From: Porticoccaceae bacterium UBA4026
GTDB lineage: Bacteria; Pseudomonadota; Gammaproteobacteria; Pseudomonadales; Porticoccaceae
Direction: 5' to 3'
DNA: 64,000 bases
NCBI GenBank assembly: GCA_002382445.1
Contig: DGAQ01000052.1
Coordinates: forward strand, 63,919 to 127,918
The translations under genes were made by a program, and so were the position numbers. The notes under the pieces were generated by a model. That model saw only the letters and a program-made list of their open reading frames with translations, did not search any database and had not been told where the DNA came from. Shown piece by piece: positions 36,571-43,712 of this stretch (the first letter of the stretch is position 1; each line of letters begins with the position of its first letter).

Positions 36571-37095
36571 ATGTTTTTCGAAGATACGATTGCCGACGTA
36601 GGGAAATTTATGGATTCAGGCGGCCCGGTCCTTTGGGCTATTGTCGTCCTGCTGTTCGTAATGTGGACTCTTATTTTTGAGCGATTGTGGTATCTCCGAT
36701 CCATTGTTAGCGTGGATGTTCAGGGAGCTATCGATACCTGGGAGGCGCGCAAAGAACGAAAGTCTAAGCACGCTCACCAGGTTAGAGAAAAGATAATCTC
36801 TGAGGTTAGCCTTGAAATTAACACCAACATGATGATGATCAAAACTCTGATTGCCTTAGCCCCATTGTTCGGCTTACTGGGTACGGTAACCGGCATGATC
36901 ACAGTGTTTGATGTCATGGCCTTCACTGGTGGTGGCGACGTCAAGGCAATGGCTGGTGGCGTTTCTCAGGCGACGGTTCCGACTATGTCAGGGATGGTTG
37001 CCGCGCTGTCAGGGGTATTCGCAATGACTTACGTTGATCGAATGGCCCTCCGGGAGCAACAGCTACTGGAAGATCATTTGACCATGGATCATTAA
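36571..37095 (+). CDS. exbB: ExbB-type biopolymer transport protein
   Basis: A 174-residue MotA/TolQ/ExbB protein without a large periplasmic domain. Three membrane helices: VLWAIVVLLFVMWTLIFERLW near the start, then IALAPLFGLLGTVTGMITVF and GVSQATVPTMSGMVAALSGVFA. The conserved threonine/glycine pattern in the last two helices forms the proton path with ExbD. It begins one base after the large ExbB-like gene, and ExbD follows after 43 bases. This is the short ExbB2 form of TonB2 clusters. Confidence 0.95.
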   Translation: MFFEDTIADVGKFMDSGGPVLWAIVVLLFVMWTLIFERLWYLRSIVSVDVQGAIDTWEARKERKSKHAHQVREKIISEVSLEINTNMMMIKTLIALAPLFGLLGTVTGMITVFDVMAFTGGGDVKAMAGGVSQATVPTMSGMVAALSGVFAMTYVDRMALREQQLLEDHLTMDH

Positions 37096-37138
37096 ATGGT
37101 GGTTGCTATATTCCTAGCAACACCGATGAGAGACAACT

Positions 37139-37543
37139 ATGCGCAATAGAACAGGTAAATCACAAGATCAGGGCCAGACAATCGATCTGACCCCAATGCT
37201 TGACGTGGTTTTCATTATGCTTATCTTTTTCATTGTTACGGCAACATTTATTAAGCTACCCGGCGTGGAAGTAAATAAAATGGACACGGTCACAGAACAA
37301 TCCTATAAAAAGGTGCAAATCTTAGTGGCGGTGAGCGAGAACAATGAATTTTGGATTGATAAAAAACGGATCGAACCCTCCGCATTAAAAATCAATCTAA
37401 GCAGAATGTTTAATGAAAATCCAAAGGGCGGCATGGTCATCCAAGCCGATAATGAGTCCAATATTGAATCGGTTGCCAAGGTAGCTGATATCGCGCGCGA
37501 TATCGGTATTTCCCCCGTAGCGATTTCTGTTGAAAACGACTGA
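37139..37543 (+). CDS. exbD: ExbD-type biopolymer transport protein
   Basis: A 134-residue ExbD/TolR protein. One membrane helix (VVFIMLIFFIVTATFI) carries the essential aspartate just before it in TPMLDVVF, the proton-binding residue. The periplasmic domain (VQILVAVSENNEFWIDKKRI to ISPVAISVEN) has the normal fold pattern and ends without extension. It sits between exbB and tonB, nine bases before tonB. Together with ExbB it converts the proton gradient into TonB movement. Confidence 0.95.
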   Translation: MRNRTGKSQDQGQTIDLTPMLDVVFIMLIFFIVTATFIKLPGVEVNKMDTVTEQSYKKVQILVAVSENNEFWIDKKRIEPSALKINLSRMFNENPKGGMVIQADNESNIESVAKVADIARDIGISPVAISVEND

Positions 37544-37552
37544 GTTAATAGT

Positions 37553-38158
37553 ATGGATGTAATGAGAGTTGGAATTTCGGCTGCACTTGGTATGGTAGCG
37601 ACCTTTGGGTTGGTTATGTTGATGTACACATTAATTGACTCTGGCAGTAAAGAACTAGACGAAGGGCCGACCATTAAGATACCTGATTTCCTGCATGTTG
37701 ACCGAGATGTTACCGAGAATGTAAAGAAGACTGAGGTTAAAAAGCCTGACGATCCTGAGACGCCGCCACCGGAAATTCCAGAAGAGAACTTGCAATTTGA
37801 AGTCCCTGATAATGTTGTGAGCATGGCGGCTCCTAAAGTTGGTGGCACCATGCAGGTAGGGATGGGAGCTTTCTCTAGGGATTCAGATTATATTCCAGTG
37901 TATGTCCCGCAACCGCAGTACCCACGACGGGCCCAGACCAGAGGGAAAGAAGGCTACGCTGTGGTTGAAGTCATAATTACCTCAACAGGCGGTGTTCGTG
38001 ACCCTGTTATGATCGAAGAATTTCCAGAAGGTTGGGGTTTTGGTAGTGCAGCGGTTAAAGCGGCATTAAAACTAAAATACAACCCAAGAGTAATTGATGG
38101 CGTTGGCCAGGAAGTTACTGGTGTGTTGTATAAATTTACCTTCCAGATGGCGAAGTAA
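37553..38158 (+). CDS. tonB: TonB2-type energy transducer
   Basis: A 201-residue protein with an N-terminal membrane anchor (ISAALGMVATFGLVMLMYTLI), a short acidic/proline linker (DDPETPPPEIPEEN) and a TonB C-terminal domain from about residue 110. The domain has YPRRAQTRGKEGYAVVEVII, the YP and GxV features that contact TonB boxes of outer-membrane receptors. The linker is much shorter than in classic TonB1, as expected for TonB2 proteins with an accessory TtpC-like partner. It is followed by the TPR gene after ten bases. No TonB-dependent receptor gene is in the window. Confidence 0.94.
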   Translation: MDVMRVGISAALGMVATFGLVMLMYTLIDSGSKELDEGPTIKIPDFLHVDRDVTENVKKTEVKKPDDPETPPPEIPEENLQFEVPDNVVSMAAPKVGGTMQVGMGAFSRDSDYIPVYVPQPQYPRRAQTRGKEGYAVVEVIITSTGGVRDPVMIEEFPEGWGFGSAAVKAALKLKYNPRVIDGVGQEVTGVLYKFTFQMAK

Positions 38159-38168
38159 GGAGACCCCT

Positions 38169-39572
38169 ATGTTTAATAGATTAAAAGTTCTAGCAGTAGT
38201 GGGTGCCGCTTTTTTACTGCCATTGATGGCCTCAGTGAATTCTCCCGACTCGGTGTTTTCAATGAGCGCTGTGGCCGCAGAAGATGAAGAACCCAAGTAT
38301 AAAAACGTAAAGACTCGTAAAAGAGAGTCGGTCGGCAAAACCTGCGCGCAGGCCTTAGACAAAGTGCAAGGTGAGAATGGGCCCATTTTTGCTGCCGGTG
38401 AATTAGGCGAAAAAGCAGATGCCTCTCTGTTATGGATGGAGGCCAAAACGATGCTTAATGATATCGAAAGTCGGACCAAGGTCTGCGCTTCGGATTATGA
38501 GCAGAGCCAGGTGTGGAATATGCTTGGTTATGTTTTTTATTCTATGGATGACTTCACTGGCGCGACCGGATACTACAAAAAAGTGGTTGAGGGCGTCGGA
38601 ACTCCACCGGAGATGAAGTTAGATACCCGCTATACCCTAGCTCAATTTTATGCGATGCAAGAGAAATATGCTTTAGCTGTTGAGCAGCTTGAGATATGGA
38701 TAGACTCAGCGATTATTGTTGGTTTGGATGCACGTATGCTGATAGCGCAGCTCTACTATCAATTGGAGCGTAAAGAGGACGCTTTAATAATGGTGGAAAT
38801 TGCTATAGATGAATCTGAGGCAAAAGATATATTGCCGAAAGAGACTATGTGGTCGCTGCAGAGGGTACTTTATTACGAGAAAGATGATATTAAAAAGGTG
38901 ACATCGATACTGCAACAATTGGTTAAGCACTATCCTAAGTGGACTTACTGGAAGCAGTTAGGTGGCATGTACGGCAGCCAAGAGCGTGAACTCGATCAGT
39001 TGGTCGCCACAGAGATGGTCTATCTCAATGATCAGTTGACGACTGAAAGCCAGGTCATGAGTATGGCGTATATGTACCTAGGAGCCGAAGTGCCTTATCG
39101 CGCGGCAAAGATTATCGATAGAGGCATGAGCGACGAGATTATAGAGAAAACCGCTAAAAATCTTGAGGTACTTGGCCAAGCTTGGTGGGCAGCCAAAGAT
39201 TTAACCAGCGCGCTTAAAGCATTTGAGAGTGCCTCGAGGGAGTCTGATAGTGGCGAACTGCAATCAAGGATTGCTTCTATTTATCTCGACTTAGGTAATG
39301 ACAGCAAGGCTTATAAAGCGGCGCAGAAGGCGGCGGAGAAAGGCTCGATTAAAAATCCATCAGCCAATTATGCCACCATGGGTAGTGCCTTGGTTAATTT
39401 ACACTGTTACAAGGATGCTGTCTCGGCGTTTAAAGAGTCAGTTAAAGCGGCAACGACCAAAAAGAGTAAGCGCTTTCCTCAGCAGTGGATTAAGTTTGCC
39501 GATGCTGAAGGCGCTAGGTTGCAAAGGTTACGCGATGTTGGCGCGACTGTTCCAGGTTGCAATAAGGCTTAA
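38169..39572 (+). CDS. Periplasmic tetratricopeptide-repeat protein of the TonB2-type operon
   Basis: A 467-residue protein. The signal peptide is LKVLAVVGAAFLLPLMAS, followed by a low-complexity acidic/basic patch. The rest is repeated helix pairs with TPR features, such as NMLGYVFYSMDDFTGATGYY, YALAVEQLEIWIDSA and LIAQLYYQLERKEDALIMVE; at least eight can be counted. The ATG at 38169 comes after AGGAGA; the longer frame upstream overlaps tonB. TPR partners are common at the end of DUF3450/ExbB/TonB2 clusters and probably scaffold the complex in the periplasm. The operon ends with a strong terminator. Confidence 0.9.
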   Translation: MFNRLKVLAVVGAAFLLPLMASVNSPDSVFSMSAVAAEDEEPKYKNVKTRKRESVGKTCAQALDKVQGENGPIFAAGELGEKADASLLWMEAKTMLNDIESRTKVCASDYEQSQVWNMLGYVFYSMDDFTGATGYYKKVVEGVGTPPEMKLDTRYTLAQFYAMQEKYALAVEQLEIWIDSAIIVGLDARMLIAQLYYQLERKEDALIMVEIAIDESEAKDILPKETMWSLQRVLYYEKDDIKKVTSILQQLVKHYPKWTYWKQLGGMYGSQERELDQLVATEMVYLNDQLTTESQVMSMAYMYLGAEVPYRAAKIIDRGMSDEIIEKTAKNLEVLGQAWWAAKDLTSALKAFESASRESDSGELQSRIASIYLDLGNDSKAYKAAQKAAEKGSIKNPSANYATMGSALVNLHCYKDAVSAFKESVKAATTKKSKRFPQQWIKFADAEGARLQRLRDVGATVPGCNKA

Positions 39573-39600
39573 GTAAGACTCAACGATGACTTTGAGAAAT

Positions 39601-39634
39601 AAAAAAAGCCCGGCCAAATGCCCGGGCTTTTTTG
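39601..39634 (+). terminator. Strong intrinsic terminator of the TonB2-type operon
   Basis: A7 then GCCCGG (39608-39613), loop, CCGGGC (39622-39627), then T6. The stem can extend through the A and T tracts, so it may work in both directions. It is 29 bases after the TPR stop. Confidence 0.93.
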
Positions 39635-39733
39635 TGTCACTTACCTTTTGACTCACGCTTTATAGCTCAGCAACGTCGTGAATATCGCCTTTTTTATCGC
39701 CATAGCTACTTTTCTTGGGGCCGATCGACTAAC

Positions 39734-40053
39734 CAGACCTGGAGTTATATTCTAGCCATTGGAGATACAAACTAAGGCATCGGCACATTGAGCATTAACC
39801 AAATATCTGACAGAATCAGCGATAATATCTCCTGAGACCAGCGCATAAACCATTCCATCATGGCCCATGGTGATATCATCACCCACGGCAATAAGCGGGC
39901 GATCTCGGGTGACTCCTTTAATCTTAGCAACTATGCAGGCACAAATTACCCCGGTGCTTTAGGTTCAACTGACTTGATTCCAGCCACCCGCCTAAGCGCT
40001 CGGCCACCGGCAATATTGCGTCTTTGATTGGTCGTGTGCGAAGGATATTTATG
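39734..40053 (-). pseudogene. ilvD: Decayed N-terminal remnant of dihydroxy-acid dehydratase
   Basis: Not one open frame, but reading the minus strand piecewise gives a clear IlvD N-terminus. HKYPSHTTNQRRNIAGGRAL (compare PKYRSxTxTHGRNMAGARAL) is followed by a stop and frameshift. Next come [40 protein letters not shown] and [12 protein letters not shown], then TAG at 39754-39752 and NITPGL. In IlvD the last part reads CISNCDKITPGM: here the iron-sulfur cysteine is Gly and the next Asp is a stop. A full IlvD is about 610 residues; the rest is gone. It lies directly after argA on the same strand. The gene cannot be functional. The assignment is from recalled family sequence. Confidence 0.85.
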
Positions 40054-40108
40054 GGGTTCAAGCTTAGTCTAATGGCCAGTTGGCGAAGACCACTATAGAC
40101 TCTCCTTT

Positions 40109-41413
40109 CTATATAGCTTTGTAAAAGACTCCAGCGTTACGCTGGTAATTATACATTGATTGCTTGTTCGCTGGCAGGTCTGTTACCTCAGCTCTAACAA
40201 AACCTTTTTCCAAAAACCAATGGGCTGCCTGAGTAGTCATTACACATAAACTGGACCTGCGCTGCAGTCGGGCCTGGAATTCAATCTGATCAAATAGTCT
40301 CGATCCAATACCTTGGCCATTAAAATCTGTGTGTGTTGCGACGCAGGCAACCTCTCCTATCTGCTTGTCTGCAGTGGGGTAAAGGGCAGCACAGCCGACA
40401 ATAAAGCCTTCAGGGTGAACGACAACGGTAAAACGGGCTATCTCTGCTTCTAGAAGCTCACGAGATCGTTTAACCAGAACTGATTGATCTTCAAGGGGTG
40501 TAATTAGCTCCAATATACCGCCAACATCTTCAATTGTGGCCGCTCTAATTATCTCTCCATAATCTTTGCTAATTAGAGTGCCGCTACCATCCCGGGTAAG
40601 TAGCTCTGACAGCAAGGCTCCGTCTTGTTGGTAGCTGACTAAATGAACACGTTCGACACCAAGCTGGCAGGCGTGGGCTGCCGCGCCTAAGAGTGATATT
40701 TGTTGGACATCTTTGCTAGTTTCAAGTAACTCGGCAAGCTGCGGTAGTGAAAGCGTGCGCAATAGACTTCCTTTATTCATTACACCTGGAGAGTCACTGA
40801 CTAGAATTAACTTCTCTGCCTTTAATGTAATAGCTACTTGAGCCGCTAAGTCCTCATAATTTAAGTTAAAGGACTCCCCAGTGGCAGAAAATCCGATTGG
40901 GGATATTAGCACGATGGAGTTGTCGTCTAGTTGGCGTTTGATTGCCTGACTGTCGATTCGCCGAACCTCTCCGGTACGTTGAAAATCGACTCCATCGCGA
41001 ACACCTAAAGGTTTCGCTGTGACAAAATTTCCTCCGATCACTCGAATACGAGCTCCGTGCATTGGCGAGTTAGGCAGCCCCATAGACAGCTGAGACTCGA
41101 TCGCCAGTCGAGTACTGCCCACCGCCTCCTTAATACAGAGCATTGCCTCACTGCCAGTAATACGCAAGTGCTGCTCAAAGCTTGTTTCGATACCTGAGAG
41201 AGCAAGACGCTTATTGATCTGAGGTCTAGCGCCATGGACTACAACGGTCCGCATTCCGAGACTTTGTAAAAGCGCAATATCATGCACCATACTATGGAAG
41301 TTGGATTGCAGAACAGCGTCCCCAGATATGGCGATAACGAAGGTCTTGCCTCTATGAGCGTGAATATAGGGCGAAGCCTGTCTTAAGAGCTTTACATAGT
41401 TTTTATCTTTCAT
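40109..41413 (-). CDS. argA: Amino-acid N-acetyltransferase (N-acetylglutamate synthase)
   Basis: A 434-residue classical ArgA. The N-terminal amino-acid-kinase-like domain (residues 1-290) binds arginine (VVHGARPQINKRL, MHGARIRVIGGNFVTAKPLG). The C-terminal GNAT domain (about 290-434) makes N-acetylglutamate from glutamate and acetyl-CoA (VACVATHTDFNGQGIGSRLF). I start at the ATG at 41413 (MKDKNYVKLLRQASPYI), which aligns with Pseudomonas ArgA; an ATG at 41449 would add 12 residues. Neither has a clear ribosome site. It is the first step of the arginine pathway, with argB at 17-18 kb. Confidence 0.95.
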   Translation of the reverse strand: MKDKNYVKLLRQASPYIHAHRGKTFVIAISGDAVLQSNFHSMVHDIALLQSLGMRTVVVHGARPQINKRLALSGIETSFEQHLRITGSEAMLCIKEAVGSTRLAIESQLSMGLPNSPMHGARIRVIGGNFVTAKPLGVRDGVDFQRTGEVRRIDSQAIKRQLDDNSIVLISPIGFSATGESFNLNYEDLAAQVAITLKAEKLILVSDSPGVMNKGSLLRTLSLPQLAELLETSKDVQQISLLGAAAHACQLGVERVHLVSYQQDGALLSELLTRDGSGTLISKDYGEIIRAATIEDVGGILELITPLEDQSVLVKRSRELLEAEIARFTVVVHPEGFIVGCAALYPTADKQIGEVACVATHTDFNGQGIGSRLFDQIEFQARLQRRSSLCVMTTQAAHWFLEKGFVRAEVTDLPANKQSMYNYQRNAGVFYKAI

Positions 41414-41884
41414 GGCGGGATTATAAGCAACAGCGGCCAATAAGTTCATATAAATGAGCAGTTGTGGGTAAAATAAACGCTCTTTTTAGTCCTTTGCTCC
41501 TTTAATGATTGATTTCAAACTCATTTTTTACCTTCATCCTGAGAACCATTAAAAGCATGAGGTTAAAGTAGTCAGCAATAAAAAGCTTTTAGCACTCTAA
41601 AAATAACAATGTTTACAGCTATAGGCTAAGCGGAGGTGCTATCGTTAATAGTCAATCTATGGTTCAATTCGCATCTTAAACAATCAGCCACTATCGTTCT
41701 ATGTTAGTGAGTGGCAGTGGTATCAATACGGCAATAAAATGCATGCCACTTTATGGGCTGATAAATCACTCCATATTTTTCGAGTTATTCGAGGGTAGAT
41801 CCGTAATCGGCGTCATGATTTGATGGTCGATTATAGAGTCGGATATTTCATTTTTAGTGAAGGTTAATGAACAAGAGGGCAAGG
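41414..41884. other. Intergenic region of about 450 bases between argA and ilvE
   Basis: It must carry the promoters of both divergent genes. An inverted repeat AGTGGCA (41710-41716) and TGCCACT (41744-41750) is visible. A plus-strand frame with no start codon (through about 41800) reads SEWQWYQYGNKMHATLWADK and resembles nothing I recognise. No clear leader peptide with runs of branched-chain codons was found upstream of ilvE. Confidence 0.5.
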
Positions 41885-41887
41885 ATG

Positions 41888-42817
41888 ATGTCGTTCGCAG
41901 ACCGCGATGGTTTTATTTGGATGGATGGTAAATTAGTCGATTGGCGCGATGCGAAAACGCACTTTCTAACGTCTTCGTTGCACTACGGTAATGCGGTTTT
42001 TGAAGGCATAAGGGCCTATCAAACCGAGAGTGCTGGCACCTGTATATTTAGGCTTGAAGATCATATTAAGCGCTTATTCAATTCTGCAAAAATCATACAT
42101 ATGACCATTCCTTACAGCCAAGAGGAAGTCCGTGAGGCGCATCGTGAGGTGGTTCGCTCCAATAATCTGGATGCAGCTTACATTCGGCCACTGGTGTTTT
42201 TAGGTTCTGAGGGAATGGGACTTCGGGCTAAAGGCCTAGAAGTACACCTGGGAATTGCTGCTTGGGATTGGCCGTCTTATATGCCGCCAGAGACCTTAGC
42301 CTCCGGCCTTAAAGTGCGCACTTCCTCCTATACCCGCCACCATGTCAACATCACCATGGTTAAAGCCAAGGCAAGCGGCAATTATTTGAACTCAATGTTG
42401 GCCTTGCGCGAAGCACTAGATTCTGGATGTGATGAAGCGATTATGCTCGACCCAGAGGGTTATGTTTCTGAAGGTAGTGCAGAGAATTTCTTTATGGTGC
42501 GCGACGGGGTGATTTATACACCAGACTTAACCTCATGCCTCGACGGCATTACGAGAGACACTGTATTTAAGTTAGCTGCTGACAAAGGTATAGAAGTTCG
42601 CGAAAAACGTATTTCTCGGGATGAGGTGTATATTGCGGACGAAGCCTTTTTCACTGGCACAGCGGCAGAGATCGTCCCTATTAGGGAGTATGACAGTCGC
42701 ATCATTGGCGACGGCAGGCGTGGCCCAGTGGCGGCAACACTCCAGAGTGCCTATGCGGAGCTTGTGCAGGGTGAAAACCCTAAGTACAGTCATTGGTTGG
42801 CGCCGGTTACTGAATAA
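41888..42817 (+). CDS. ilvE: Branched-chain amino-acid aminotransferase
   Basis: A 309-residue fold-type IV PLP enzyme, the final step in Leu, Ile and Val synthesis. SSLHYGNAVFEGIRAYQ is the family entrance; the PLP lysine is in VKAKASGNYLNSM and the glutamate region in EAIMLDPEGYVSEGSAENFF. LTSCLDGITRDTV binds the cofactor phosphate. ATGs at 41867, 41885 and 41888 are possible; GAGGG at 41875-41879 fits the last two best. An ilvD remnant lies 1.8 kb away beyond argA; this aminotransferase itself looks intact. Confidence 0.95.
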   Translation: MSFADRDGFIWMDGKLVDWRDAKTHFLTSSLHYGNAVFEGIRAYQTESAGTCIFRLEDHIKRLFNSAKIIHMTIPYSQEEVREAHREVVRSNNLDAAYIRPLVFLGSEGMGLRAKGLEVHLGIAAWDWPSYMPPETLASGLKVRTSSYTRHHVNITMVKAKASGNYLNSMLALREALDSGCDEAIMLDPEGYVSEGSAENFFMVRDGVIYTPDLTSCLDGITRDTVFKLAADKGIEVREKRISRDEVYIADEAFFTGTAAEIVPIREYDSRIIGDGRRGPVAATLQSAYAELVQGENPKYSHWLAPVTE

Positions 42818-42861
42818 GTGCCCTTTGCTAATAATTATCAGATCGAACTGGAATTAATGCG

Positions 42862-43596
42862 ATGACAGCAGCAAGCGAAGTAGTCAATGTTCTGTGCATG
42901 AAGTGGGGTACTAAGTATTCCGCCGATTATGTGAATACACTCTATTCGATGGTTTCACGTAATATGAGCAGAGAATTTCGCTTTGTCTGCTTGACCGAAG
43001 ATGGGGTCGGCCTGCATGGAAATATTGAAGTTTTCCCTCTACCTGAGCTATCAGTAGATTTAGGGGGTCCAGAGCGCGGATGGAATAAGCTGGCTGTCTT
43101 TGCTGAAACTCTCTATGACCTCAAGGGTAAGGTACTCTGCCTCGATTTAGACATAATAATCACTGGTAGTCTGGATGATCTTTTTGATTATCCAGGAGAA
43201 GTAATGATTATTAAAGACTGGATTAAGAAGGATGGTACTGGAAATTCTTCGGTCTATCGTTTTGAGGTGGGCGCTCATCCTGAGGTGTTGGCTGAATTTG
43301 AGCGGTCATTTGGTAAAATTAAAAAGACTCATCGTAACGAGCAGGAATATCTTTCTGCTGCGATGATGGCAAAGGGCGCGCTGGTGTATTGGCCAGATCA
43401 TTGGTGCCGTAGTTTTAAGCGACACTGTATTAAGCCATTTTCGTTTTTTATCGCTCGTGAAACAGAAATGCCAGCCGATACTCGTGTTTTGGTTTTTCAT
43501 GGAAAACCTGACCCCCATGAGGCGATTTCTGGCGTTAGCGGCAAGTGGTATCGACGATTTAAACCGGCGGCTTGGGTGCAGAGCCACTGGCGTTAA
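42862..43596 (+). CDS. Glycosyltransferase-like protein (GT8/GT-A fold)
   Basis: A 244-residue protein. VLCLDLDIIITGSLDDLF near residue 92 contains a DxD metal-binding site, the mark of GT-A glycosyltransferases. NEQEYLSAAMMAKG and VLVFHGKPDPHEA are further family patterns of small lipopolysaccharide or capsule transferases; HGKP with its histidine matches the second metal site. There is no membrane segment. It follows ilvE after 44 bases on the same strand. The donor and acceptor are unknown; the nearby waaA and sulfatase genes suggest envelope sugars, but only by position. Confidence 0.75.
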   Translation: MTAASEVVNVLCMKWGTKYSADYVNTLYSMVSRNMSREFRFVCLTEDGVGLHGNIEVFPLPELSVDLGGPERGWNKLAVFAETLYDLKGKVLCLDLDIIITGSLDDLFDYPGEVMIIKDWIKKDGTGNSSVYRFEVGAHPEVLAEFERSFGKIKKTHRNEQEYLSAAMMAKGALVYWPDHWCRSFKRHCIKPFSFFIARETEMPADTRVLVFHGKPDPHEAISGVSGKWYRRFKPAAWVQSHWR

Positions 43597-43712
43597 AATC
43601 CTTGATGCCCAGCACATAAGTTGGACTAAAATCGGCATAATCTCGTACCTTAGTCGCCTTATTGTTTAGCGAAATCCTTACCAAATAAGTATTAGTATCT
43701 CCTCGTAGGAGC

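Noticed and set aside
37303..37851. 182-codon frame antisense to exbD and tonB
   Set aside because: Serine/threonine-rich product typical of an antisense shadow over well-supported genes.
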